A DNA stretch of 64,000 nucleotides, taken from the NCBI RefSeq assembly GCF_002154895.1, contig NZ_MUIZ01000002.1, positions 1 to 64,000 on the forward strand, in the 5' to 3' direction. Origin of the DNA: Lactococcus petauri (GTDB taxonomy: Bacteria > Bacillota > Bacilli > Lactobacillales > Streptococcaceae). The notes under the pieces were generated by a model. That model ran no database searches and had not been told where the DNA came from. It saw only the letters and a list, made by a program, of their open reading frames with translations. Of the stretch, positions 33,167 through 41,411 are shown one piece after another. The position numbers were made by a program, and so were the translations under genes. Every line of letters starts with the position of its first letter. Position 1 is the first letter of the stretch.

Positions 33167-34501
33167 TTGGAAAATTCTAATCAAGAACTGAAGTCTTCAA
33201 TGAAGACGAGACATGTGATTATGCTATCACTTGGTGGCGCCATTGGAGCGGGCTTATTTGCTGGTTCCAGTAACGCCATCCAAGCCGCTGGTCCAGCGGT
33301 AATGATTGCTTATCTTTTAGCTGGCGTAATTTTATATGTCGTGATGCATGGTGTTGGCCAAATAATCATTCATCAAAAAGAGAACACTGTTGGTTTAGCA
33401 GGGCTCATCTCCCCTTATGTGGGAAAAAGATTTGCCCACTTTACAGACTGGGTTTATTGGTCCTTATGGATGGCTGTTATGGTAGCAGAATCAGCAGCCA
33501 TTGCTCAATTTTTAGGAGTTTGGCTCCCCCAAATTCCATCGTGGATTTTTGTACTTATAGTAGCTATTATTACCTTGGGGCTAAACCTTTATTCAGTACG
33601 TGTCTTTGCGGAAACAGAGTATTGGCTGGCTTGGACAAAAATTATTGTCATTCTTATTTTGATTGTTGTGGGACTTTATTTAGTCGCAACTCAAGTTTTC
33701 CACCTCGGCCTTAGTGACGGACTTGGAAGAATGAACACTTATGGCGGATTTATGCCTAATGGCATGCAGGGAGTGTTTAATTCCATGCTTATCGTTCTTT
33801 ATTCTTATGGTGGGTCAGAACTTATCGCCTTGACGGTTGCAGAAGTAGAAAATCCTAAGAAAGCTATACCAAGAGCGATTCGAGGAGTTATTATCCGTAT
33901 TTTCTCTTTCTATGTTATTCCAATGTTTATCTTTGTGGAGCTCTACTCATGGAAGTTTTTGAGTACAACAAAAGAAAGCCCGTTTGTCTTAATTTTTGAA
34001 AAACTTGGGATTCCAGGGGCAGCTTTGATTGTTAACTTTGTTATTATTTTAGCTCTCTTTTCTGTTATTAACTCGGCTATTTATGCCACATCACGTTCGG
34101 TTTATTCACGGGCCAAAGATGCGAAGGGTCCAATCGGACAAACGCTAGGTAGACTCTCGAAGAAACAAATCCCTGTCGCAGCAATCATCTTTTGCTCAGG
34201 CATGCTCTTTATCGGAGCTATTCTCTCCTTTATTTTTGGCGATAATCTTTTTGTCTATCTTGCAGGATCAATCTCTTATACGATTCTTATTGTATGGATG
34301 ATGCTCTTGATTGCGGCGATTATTTTCTATTTTAAAACAGGACTTGGTGGTTGGTTTGTCAAGACGGTTTCCATCCTTACTTTAATTGTACTGCTTATTG
34401 TGGGCTACAATGTTGTGATTTCAAACCCGTGGGGAATTTCTGTATTTGCCTTAGTCGTTTGCCTTCTTAGCCTTTTAAGCTATCGTAAAAAAGAAGAATA
34501 A
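33167..34501 (+). CDS. APC-family amino-acid permease (aromatic amino acids suspected)
   Basis: A 444-residue, 12-helix amino-acid/proton symporter of the AAT group. The early motif LSLGGAIGAGLFAGSSNAI is the substrate-binding helix 1 signature, and EVENPKKAIPRAIRGV is the conserved loop after helix 6. A TTG start is chosen because GAGGGA lies 8 bases upstream. The leader peptide YFFW upstream suggests that Phe/Tyr/Trp are the substrates; lactococci have such a permease (FywP), but I cannot confirm identity. It ends at its own terminator. Confidence 0.85.
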   Translation: MENSNQELKSSMKTRHVIMLSLGGAIGAGLFAGSSNAIQAAGPAVMIAYLLAGVILYVVMHGVGQIIIHQKENTVGLAGLISPYVGKRFAHFTDWVYWSLWMAVMVAESAAIAQFLGVWLPQIPSWIFVLIVAIITLGLNLYSVRVFAETEYWLAWTKIIVILILIVVGLYLVATQVFHLGLSDGLGRMNTYGGFMPNGMQGVFNSMLIVLYSYGGSELIALTVAEVENPKKAIPRAIRGVIIRIFSFYVIPMFIFVELYSWKFLSTTKESPFVLIFEKLGIPGAALIVNFVIILALFSVINSAIYATSRSVYSRAKDAKGPIGQTLGRLSKKQIPVAAIIFCSGMLFIGAILSFIFGDNLFVYLAGSISYTILIVWMMLLIAAIIFYFKTGLGGWFVKTVSILTLIVLLIVGYNVVISNPWGISVFALVVCLLSLLSYRKKEE

Positions 34502-34513
34502 ATAAATGAAACA

Positions 34514-34551
34514 ATAAACTGTCAAGTATTTTTCTTGACAGTATTTTTTTG
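34514..34551 (+). terminator. Terminator after the amino-acid permease
   Basis: actgtcaag / cttgacagt stem with T7 run. Confidence 0.88.
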
Positions 34552-34609
34552 TTTTGATAAACTTATCTTAATAATAAAAGCGAGGTAAGGTCTATTGAAA
34601 TTATAAGTC

Positions 34610-34684
34610 ATGAAAATTGAAAAAACGTTAAAAGCGGTTCTGCAAGAAAGACCGCAGATGTTTTTTCGCATTCATGATTTATAG
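34610..34684 (+). CDS. Candidate 24-codon upstream ORF in the ABC-F leader
   Basis: Reads MKIEKTLKAVLQERPQM then FFRIHDL and a stop. An internal ATG at 34658 would give the 8-residue MFFRIHDL. Ribosome sites are weak for both; GAGGTAAGG lies 19 bases before the first ATG. A small hairpin gcggt/accgc lies within it. It sits just upstream of an antiterminator/terminator pair, as uORFs do in leaders of ribosome-protection genes. Translation is unproven. Confidence 0.4.
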   Translation: MKIEKTLKAVLQERPQMFFRIHDL

Positions 34685-34695
34685 AAATAGACTTT

Positions 34696-34780
34696 CAAAA
34701 ATAAAGACCTTTTTGGGCTTATTTTGAACTCCTTTTCTCTATTTTTGTGGATGCGAAAATAGAGAAGAGGAGTTTTTATT
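34696..34780 (+). promoter_or_regulatory. Terminator with competing antiterminator upstream of the ABC-F gene
   Basis: The terminator is a 19-bp stem (34727-34745 with 34757-34775, one G-U) followed by TTTTTATTTT. The 5' arm's end tatttttg (34740-34747) can instead pair with caaaaata (34696-34703), enclosing a small aagacc/gggctt hairpin. This gives an on/off pair in front of lsaD-type gene and the small gene between them. Confidence 0.65.
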
Positions 34781-34942
34781 TTGAATAAAAAACAGAAAGA
34801 GCTGCAAGCTCGATTAGAGAAAATTAAAGCAGCACAGAAAAAAATACCTGTTCAAACAGGTAAGAAAATACAGGCAAAAGGCCTTAAACATGCAACAAAA
34901 GCCCACACAAGTTCGCAGCATTATACGATAGGTTTTAGCTAA
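34781..34942 (+). CDS. Small basic protein, 53 residues
   Basis: Starts at TTG with AGAGGAG 10 bases upstream, and that site is inside the 3' arm of the terminator stem, so translation can only start on read-through RNA. The protein begins MNKKQKELQARLEKIKAAQKK, is rich in Lys and Gln, and ends HYTIGFS. I know no family. It lies 53 bases before the ABC-F gene and is likely cotranscribed with it. Confidence 0.5.
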   Translation: MNKKQKELQARLEKIKAAQKKIPVQTGKKIQAKGLKHATKAHTSSQHYTIGFS

Positions 34943-34995
34943 AAATGAGAACAGTGTGGTTTAAAAAGCATATAAGCTTTTAGAACAGGAGAAAA

Positions 34996-36489
34996 ATGTC
35001 GAACATTAAAATAAATCATTTAACATTTGGCTATACCGATCAGCTTATTTTTGATAATGTAAGTATTAATATTGATGATCAATGGAAGCTGGGATTAGTT
35101 GGCCGTAACGGGAGGGGGAAAACTACACTTTTAAAAATCCTTCTCGGAGAAGTGGAAGCACACATTGACATAAAGACAAATAAGAGCTTTGTGTATTTTC
35201 CTCAGACGATTAATGATAAAGAGCAGCTGACCTTATTTGTCTTGCAGGAATTAGCTGACTTTGAGCAGTGGAAGCTAGAACGTGAATTAACATTAATGGG
35301 TGTTGACTTAGACACTTTATGGCGTCCTTTCAATAGTCTTTCTGGTGGAGAGCAGACAAAGATGCTGCTAGCAGTTCTATTCTTGGATGAGCACAATTAT
35401 CCGCTCATAGATGAACCAACCAACCATCTTGACAAGGCATCACGTGAGAAAATTGCTGCCTATTTGGCAGAAAAGAAAGGATATATTTTAATCTCACATG
35501 ATCGTCAATTTCTTAATAAAACAACGGATCATACAATGGCGATAGAACGTGCGGATTTACAAGTGTATGCAGGTAATTTTGCTGTCTACGAGGAGGAAAA
35601 ACGTTTGCGCGATTTAACGGAAAAGGCGCAAGACGATAAACTCAAGAAAGAAATCGGTAGATTGAAGCAAACGGCGCGTGAAAAAGAAGCGTGGTCACGC
35701 AATTTAGAAGCAACAAAATCCCGTAAGAAGCGAGGCTTTGATTCAGAAACCAAACGTGTTGATAAAGGTTTTATTGGACGAAAAGCAGCAAATATGATGC
35801 AAAAGTCTAAAAATCTCGAAAAGCGCATGAAAGAGGATATCGCTGACAAGGAACTACTTCTAAAAAATTGGGAGGAAGTACCTGGCTTGGAAATGAGTAT
35901 CTTAGAGAGCCATCAAAAACGCTTATTGACAGTGGAAAATTTAGCGGTAGGCTTTGAAGACCTTCTTTTTCAACCTGTGTCTTTTACACTTGAGCAAGGC
36001 CAAGTAATTGCCCTAACAGGAGAAAACGGTCGAGGAAAATCTTCTCTAATGAAAGTCCTCACAGGAGAATTTAATGGACGTTATGCTGGTTCATTTGAGT
36101 TGGCTCATAACTTGGTCATTTCTGAAGTAAGGCAGCTTGCCGATAACAAAGGTTTCCTAAATGAATTTGCTAAAGAAGAAAACTTAGAATTAGAACTTTT
36201 CCTCAACAATTTGCGCAAGTTAGGCGTAGAGCGCAAAGTTTTTGAGCAAAAAATCGAAAATATGAGTCAAGGACAGCAGCGTAAAGTCGAACTCGCTCGC
36301 GCCTTAAGTCAGCCAGCGCACATTTATCTTTGGGATGAGCCGCTCAACTATCTTGATGTTTTTAATCAAGAGCAAATCATTCAAATGATAAAGAACAGCA
36401 AGCCCAGCATGCTCGTCATTGAGCACGATCAGTATTTTGTTGATCAAGTAGCAGATATCCAAATCGAACTCGTAAAAAGCAGCGTTTAG
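34996..36489 (+). CDS. lsa(D): Lsa-type ABC-F ribosomal protection protein
   Basis: A 497-residue soluble ATPase with two ABC domains and no membrane helices. First domain: Walker A GRNGRGKTT, signature LSGGEQTKM, Walker B PLIDEPTNHLD. An interdomain linker rich in Lys/Arg (about 200-290) reaches the peptidyl-transferase centre in this family. Second domain: GENGRGKSS, MSQGQQRKVELARAL, YLWDEPLNYLD. Lsa proteins protect ribosomes from lincosamides, streptogramin A and pleuromutilins; lsa(D) is intrinsic to L. garvieae. Family sure; the exact lsa variant is inferred from organism and length. Expression is probably controlled by the attenuator upstream. Confidence 0.85.
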   Translation: MSNIKINHLTFGYTDQLIFDNVSINIDDQWKLGLVGRNGRGKTTLLKILLGEVEAHIDIKTNKSFVYFPQTINDKEQLTLFVLQELADFEQWKLERELTLMGVDLDTLWRPFNSLSGGEQTKMLLAVLFLDEHNYPLIDEPTNHLDKASREKIAAYLAEKKGYILISHDRQFLNKTTDHTMAIERADLQVYAGNFAVYEEEKRLRDLTEKAQDDKLKKEIGRLKQTAREKEAWSRNLEATKSRKKRGFDSETKRVDKGFIGRKAANMMQKSKNLEKRMKEDIADKELLLKNWEEVPGLEMSILESHQKRLLTVENLAVGFEDLLFQPVSFTLEQGQVIALTGENGRGKSSLMKVLTGEFNGRYAGSFELAHNLVISEVRQLADNKGFLNEFAKEENLELELFLNNLRKLGVERKVFEQKIENMSQGQQRKVELARALSQPAHIYLWDEPLNYLDVFNQEQIIQMIKNSKPSMLVIEHDQYFVDQVADIQIELVKSSV

Positions 36490-36505
36490 CACACTGCTTT
36501 TTTAT
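36475..36505 (+). terminator. Terminator overlapping the end of the ABC-F gene
   Basis: aaagcag / ctgcttt stem with T run; its first arm is within the last codons. Confidence 0.7.
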
Positions 36506-36526
36506 TTGAAAAAATTTAGAGATTTC

Positions 36527-36555
36527 TTGACATGTTCCTTTTATTCCTGTATACT
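36527..36555 (+). promoter_or_regulatory. Strong promoter of an intergenic ncRNA
   Basis: TTGACA (36527-36532), 17 bases, TATACT (36550-36555). Confidence 0.8.
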
Positions 36556-36561
36556 AAAGAA

Positions 36562-36695
36562 GTCGAAAGAATGAAAGCGTTTTACGTGCGCGTTATTTTA
36601 AAGACATTGCTCTCTATCCAAGAGCAAACTTTCCTATAAAATGTTTACAAAAGTAAGAACGTCCGTTGGTGAAGCGGGCGTTTTTACTTTTTTTG
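36562..36695 (+). ncRNA. Candidate small RNA of about 130 nt
   Basis: Between the strong promoter and a 14-bp terminator stem (agtaagaacgtccg / cgggcgtttttact, 36652-36685, two G-U, T run) there is no reasonable reading frame. An internal hairpin ttgctct/agagcaa lies at 36607-36627. A Rho-independent end 100 bases short of the next gene favours a free small RNA over a simple leader, though an attenuator of the next gene is possible. I recognise no RNA family. Confidence 0.6.
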
Positions 36696-36792
36696 AATAA
36701 AAGTGTTTTCTATCTATGGATAATAGTATTTCATTTCGAAAACAAGACATCTTATTGTAAAATATAAGTAAAACAAATGAAACGGAGAAGAG

Positions 36793-37188
36793 ATGTCCAA
36801 AGTTGGAAAAATAGTAGTTGCATTAGTAAGTGGAGCACTGCTCATACTCTTAGTGCTGACTGCGGTGATTTTTACACAAAATCGAGAATCTGTAAAAAGA
36901 CTTACAGCGATTGAAGAAAAATGGAAAGAACAAGGTCAAGGTGGGATAGGGAAATACACTTTTTTAGTTTATTATGCACCATCACCTGAAGAAGCAGAAG
37001 GCATGAAGGCAAATTTTGAGACGCATCCTAATACTTTACGTGTTTTTGTTGAGGCAAGTAGCCGCATGGAAGCTAAGCAAGAAGCTATGAATCGCCAGCA
37101 TATTGATGAAGTACAGATTTTACATATTGTCAATCCAGATGGTACAAGTAAAGATGGGTGGTGGCCGTCACTTCATAATGTTAATTAA
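36793..37188 (+). CDS. Hypothetical single-helix membrane protein
   Basis: A 131-residue protein with one N-terminal helix (IVVALVSGALLILLVLTAVIF) and a roughly 105-residue outside domain (YTFLVYYAPSPEEAEGMKANFE, WWPSLHNVN). No lipobox. The ribosome site ACGGAGAAG and a terminator (37197-37223) support a real single gene. No family recognised. Confidence 0.7.
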   Translation: MSKVGKIVVALVSGALLILLVLTAVIFTQNRESVKRLTAIEEKWKEQGQGGIGKYTFLVYYAPSPEEAEGMKANFETHPNTLRVFVEASSRMEAKQEAMNRQHIDEVQILHIVNPDGTSKDGWWPSLHNVN

Positions 37189-37196
37189 GTTTTAAA

Positions 37197-37223
37197 GCAC
37201 ATCTCAAGTTGAGATGTTTTTTT
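37197..37223 (+). terminator. Terminator
   Basis: acatctcaa / ttgagatgt stem with T7 run. Confidence 0.85.
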
Positions 37224-37401
37224 ATTGTGGCTAGTCTTTTATTTAAGGCATTAGAAAATTACGATATGAATAAGACAATCTTTTTATTAAATTTAATTGT
37301 TGTGACTTAAAAGTAATTTAGTTTATCTTTGTGCTTATTGTGTTAGGTAAATTACGTTTATTTTAATATAATTAATAATAAGTTAAAAAAGGAGATGGTT
37401 T

Positions 37402-38787
37402 ATGAAAATTGTAATCGTAGGAGGATCTCATGCAGGAATTGCTTGTGCTAAGCGTGCGCGTGAAGAATATCCAGAATCTGAAGTAATTATTTATGAAAGA
37501 AAAGCGGAAGTGAGTTTCATTTCCCAAAGTATTCCGCAATATCTGATGGGACAAAATAATTTGGCTAGCCATTCTACTTATACTTCCGTTAGAGAGCTTG
37601 AGGATTTGGGTATTCAAGTCAAAACGCGGACGACCATTGAAAACATTAATACAACAACTAAGCAACTGATATATACTGAAAAAGATAGCGAAATTCCACT
37701 AACTGATATCTTCGATAAACTTGTTCTAGCAACAGGTTCGTATCCGGTCATTCCTCCGATTCGTGGTGTGATTAATGAAAATGTATATTTTGTTAAAAAT
37801 AAACAAGATGCATTTGCTCTCCGAAAATTTATGGATAAGAAAAAAGTTGTTGCGGTCATGGGCGGTGGTATGATTGGCGTTGAGCTTGCCCGTATCTTTC
37901 GAAACAAAGGAATGGACGTTTATATCGTACAAGCTGGAAATCGTATTCTTAACAAATATGTTGATGAAGAAGTCAGCGAAGAAATTCGTAGCTTGCTTGA
38001 AGATGAGGGCATTAAAATACACACATCGTCACTAGTTGTTGACATCAAAGACATATCATCAACAAAACTCAGTAAAAAAGGGAAAAAGCTAGCTGTTTAT
38101 ACAGAAAATAAACAGATCAATGTTGATGGAGTCGTCGTGGCCATAGGTTTCCGACCCAATTCGACATTGTTGATGGATCAGGTACTCTTAGGTGAGATGG
38201 GAGCTATTGAGGTTGACGAGTTTATGCGTACCAGCGCTGATGATATTTTCGCCGCTGGAGACTGTGCAACAACAAACATGAAACAAGTAGAGCGCAAAAT
38301 TTATCTCCCCCATGCCTCCGATGCTTTTCGCGAAGGAGCGGTTGCTGCTGTCAATCTTATAAAGCCAAACCAGATGATTACACCATCACAAGGAACATAT
38401 GCAATGAACTTAGAGGGATACAGTATCTGTGTCTCCGGTCTCAGCAAAGAAACAGCTCGTAAAGAGGGCTATGATGCAGAACTGGTTTATCTAGAAAATC
38501 ACTTTATCAACTCTGACGACTATATCAAAATATGGATTACCTATGATCAAAAAAATCACAAGTTTCTAGGTATTCAAGCTATGGGAACAGTTCCGAATCT
38601 TGCAAGTTATGCCAACATTATTTCAGTTGCTATTCAACAAGATATGACTATTGAAGACATGGAATTTGCTGATTTCTACTTTGAACATGGCTTCAAAAAC
38701 CCAGATAGCTTCTTAAAAATTACAGCACAAAAAGTAAGAGAGCAGGTGCGTCAAAGACAAGGAGCGAGAAATCTCAATGTTAAATAA
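37402..38787 (+). CDS. NADH oxidase/peroxidase-like FAD-dependent oxidoreductase lacking Cys42
   Basis: A 461-residue flavoprotein of the NOX/NPX/CoA-disulfide reductase group. The FAD site VGGSHAGIACAKRA holds His10, conserved in NADH peroxidase. The NAD site is MGGGMIGVELARIF and the second FAD motif DIFAAGDCATT. Members of this group carry a redox-active Cys at position 42 (SFLSCG); here the loop reads SFISQS with Gln42. Without it the enzyme should not use a Cys-sulfenate cycle and may make hydrogen peroxide or do something else. It overlaps the next gene by 11 bases and so heads the synthase operon. Confidence 0.85.
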   Translation: MKIVIVGGSHAGIACAKRAREEYPESEVIIYERKAEVSFISQSIPQYLMGQNNLASHSTYTSVRELEDLGIQVKTRTTIENINTTTKQLIYTEKDSEIPLTDIFDKLVLATGSYPVIPPIRGVINENVYFVKNKQDAFALRKFMDKKKVVAVMGGGMIGVELARIFRNKGMDVYIVQAGNRILNKYVDEEVSEEIRSLLEDEGIKIHTSSLVVDIKDISSTKLSKKGKKLAVYTENKQINVDGVVVAIGFRPNSTLLMDQVLLGEMGAIEVDEFMRTSADDIFAAGDCATTNMKQVERKIYLPHASDAFREGAVAAVNLIKPNQMITPSQGTYAMNLEGYSICVSGLSKETARKEGYDAELVYLENHFINSDDYIKIWITYDQKNHKFLGIQAMGTVPNLASYANIISVAIQQDMTIEDMEFADFYFEHGFKNPDSFLKITAQKVREQVRQRQGARNLNVK

Positions 38788-39427
38788 ACGATCATTTGCC
38801 GCTCTCGCACAATTGAAGGAGTTACTCCAAGCACTGGAGAGCTTGGACAGGTTACGTATTCAACGCACTCAACTGAATAAGGCAACCAAGCGTGAAATTA
38901 GTGCCACACGTAATCGTTATGCTTTTATCACGGGATTAATTGCTGGAGTATTTATTGCGATCGCACTTTTTATTGTAACTGGGGAATATATACTTCAGCG
39001 AGTTGATTTTGAAATTTTTGTTCTTTTTGATGTTTTCTACTTTGTTTTTTCTAGTTTAATCTGCATGGTAATTTTTCTACTTCTATGGGAGAAAGGTGCA
39101 CTCAAGCATTTTTCTGAACGCACAGAGGTGAGGATTAATAGTGAGGCCCAAGAAGAGCGCGAGCGTCTTCAGAAGGAAACTCGAGAAATCCTAGATTCGG
39201 AAGCAATTACTCAAACGAATGTTTCAGTGGAATACTTAACGCCAAAAGCTATCGAAATTTTTCAGAGCTATATTCAAACCGGGCAATGTGATACTGTACG
39301 CGAGGCAGCCTATATTTTTGAAATTGATCTAAAGAATAGTAGAAACCGTTATGCAAAGTTCTTTCACAATCATGAATCTTTGGTTTCACAAGAACGGACT
39401 TATATTGAAAAGAAGGGTGGACATTAA
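38777..39427 (+). CDS. Hypothetical membrane protein of the GT2 operon
   Basis: A 216-residue protein: coiled-coil-like N-terminus (LAQLKELLQALESLDRLRIQ), two membrane helices (YAFITGLIAGVFIAIALFIV; IFVLFDVFYFVFSSLICMVIFLLLW), then a charged helical cytoplasmic part. Its start overlaps the oxidoreductase and its stop touches the ATG of the GT2 gene, so it is coupled to both. No family recognised; probably an accessory or regulatory subunit of the polysaccharide synthase. Confidence 0.7.
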   Translation: MLNKRSFAALAQLKELLQALESLDRLRIQRTQLNKATKREISATRNRYAFITGLIAGVFIAIALFIVTGEYILQRVDFEIFVLFDVFYFVFSSLICMVIFLLLWEKGALKHFSERTEVRINSEAQEERERLQKETREILDSEAITQTNVSVEYLTPKAIEIFQSYIQTGQCDTVREAAYIFEIDLKNSRNRYAKFFHNHESLVSQERTYIEKKGGH

Positions 39428-40734
39428 ATGGTTGCCTGGTTTAATCTTAGCAGTATTGTTGATATAACACTCTTTATCTTCATTTTTTACCCAATTGTTG
39501 GTGGTATTTTCTGGATTATTGGTGGCACATATTATCATTTTCGGACTAAAAAGTGTCTGCCAAAGTTTCCAGAAGATGCGGAAGAGCCTTTTATAACTAT
39601 TATGGTACCTTGTCACAATGAAGAGGTAGTTATAAAGCGTACTCTCCATTACTTGGATACACAGATTAATTACAAAAATTATGAAATTATTGCTATATCG
39701 GATGGTTCAACAGATAATACAAATACTATCTTACGAGAATGGCAAGAGACAAAATCTAATTCGCATTTACGGGTTATTGAAGTACAGAAGAACAAGGGAA
39801 AAGCACATGGGCTCACTCAAGCAGCTCTTCATTCAAAAGGAGATTTTTTACTCTGTATCGATGCGGATTCTTTTGTTACGGGAAATGCGCTTAAACATAT
39901 GGTGGCTTGGTTTATGGTAGATTCTATCTTTTCTCCAAAAGAGTTGGTTGCTGCAGTTACGGGAAATACAATGCCACGTAATCTGACCTCTTTGCTAGCA
40001 AAGTTGCAATATGTGGAATATCATTCGATTATCGGAATGACTAAACGTGCACAATCGATGATTGGACGAATTTTTACAGTTTCGGGTGTCTGTGTTATGT
40101 ATCGTAGGGAAGCACTGATTGATATAGGACTTTTTGACCAATCTAAAATTACCGAGATATAGCTGTCAGCTGGGCACTGCAGCTTAAGGGATGGCGTATT
40201 CAGTATGCTCCAAATGCACGTTGTTATATGGAGGTTCCCGAAAAAATAAGTGTCCTTTATAAACAGCGTCGTCGTTGGGCGCAAGGTGGCCTTGAGGTGT
40301 TTATGTCTCATGCATTGGACGTGCTTTTATATCCAGTGAAGACATTTCCGTTTATTTTTTTGCTTATGGATCAGTTTTTATCTATCATGTGGGCTATTTT
40401 TTGGTTTATCTCGTCACTTTTTGTCATCTATTGGCTCTTTTTCTGGGTTGCACTTGGTGATGGTTTCCAGATTAAGCGTTTTATCATTAGTGCATTGATT
40501 TTTATCATGTATGAATTTATTGTGGGTGTGACACAGCTGCTAACTTCTATTTGGTTCAATGAAAGTGATAAAGCAGCCATGAAATATTCACTTTTTGCGG
40601 GTTGGTATACGTGGATTTATTGGCTTATTTCCCCATTTACTTTACTTGCGGCTCTACCAAGAGCGATTAAAGCACAAATTACGGGAGGAGGAGGAACATG
40701 GGTATCTCCAGAGAGACAGAAGACAGAAGATTGA
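39428..40734 (+). pseudogene. PgaC/IcaA-like family 2 glycosyltransferase, frameshifted
   Basis: Two consecutive frames make one processive synthase of about 435 residues. The first (39428-40162) has an N-terminal helix, then PCHNEEVVIKRTL, SDGSTDNT and CIDADSF. The second frame (open before 40228, to 40734) has DIAVSWALQLKGW, QRRRWAQGGLEVF and four membrane helices. The break is at about 40153-40158: accgagatatagct should read acc-gaa-gat-ata-gct, giving the conserved T-E-D; one base is missing. The protein as encoded lacks TED and QxxRW and should be inactive. There is no homopolymer at the break, so true decay is as likely as an error. Confidence 0.85.
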
Positions 40735-41306
40735 AGGAAAAAACATCGTCTGATTTTCAACGATCTCGTATCCTGTCACGTAAAGAAATAGAGAATGAAG
40801 TAGTTTACGATGCTTTCTTTGATCCAAAAGCTGCGCCTGATTCGAAATTAGTAATAACGCGTGTGTTAAATGTTTTGGGTATAATTATCGTCTGGTTGGT
40901 AACATTTTTACCAGGCATAATTACTTTGTGGCAAGTTTTTTGGACGGAAGAAATGATAGATACGGATCCCTTCTTCTACTTAGAATCCACAACACGCCTT
41001 TTCTTTAACTTTTCGGAATCCATACTTATGACTTTACTTGTAGTCTCCATTATCATTGCTTTACTTGCGGCCCATCGTAAATGGTTTCGATCCAAAGGTT
41101 ATTTTTCCAATAAATTCCAAAATAAGCAAAAGAAGCTTTTGAGTCAAATTAAAGATAAAGCTGACGTTTTAGAGTTTCATTTCTCAAGCAAATTGGGTGA
41201 AGAAGCAGTGAGGCGACATACTGATTGGATTGTTATTTTACCTGAAGAAAATATTGATACCGATGAAATTGAACTTCTTTATGATGATTATATTAAGAAA
41301 CCTTGA
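40698..41306 (+). CDS. PgaD-like partner of the polysaccharide synthase
   Basis: A 202-residue protein overlapping the end of the GT2 gene by 37 bases. Two membrane helices (VLNVLGIIIVWLVTFLPGIITLW; ILMTLLVVSIIIALLAAH) are followed by a cytoplasmic helical region with WFRSKGYF. Position, size and two-helix layout fit the PgaD/IcaD-type subunit of poly-N-acetylglucosamine synthases, but sequence similarity is weak to my eye. It stays intact although its partner is broken. Confidence 0.5.
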   Translation: MGISRETEDRRLKEKTSSDFQRSRILSRKEIENEVVYDAFFDPKAAPDSKLVITRVLNVLGIIIVWLVTFLPGIITLWQVFWTEEMIDTDPFFYLESTTRLFFNFSESILMTLLVVSIIIALLAAHRKWFRSKGYFSNKFQNKQKKLLSQIKDKADVLEFHFSSKLGEEAVRRHTDWIVILPEENIDTDEIELLYDDYIKKP

Positions 41307-41330
41307 ATATATTCAAGGTTTTCTTAAAGC
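41297..41330 (+). terminator. Terminator of the GT2 operon
   Basis: aaaccttgaa / ttcaaggttt stem overlapping the stop codon, with T-rich tail. Confidence 0.75.
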
Positions 41331-41411
41331 ATTATTACCTAAAATAAAAGCGAAACAGTCCTTAATTTGCTATAATTAGATAAGAATAATTTTAGAAAAA
41401 GGAGTTTTATT

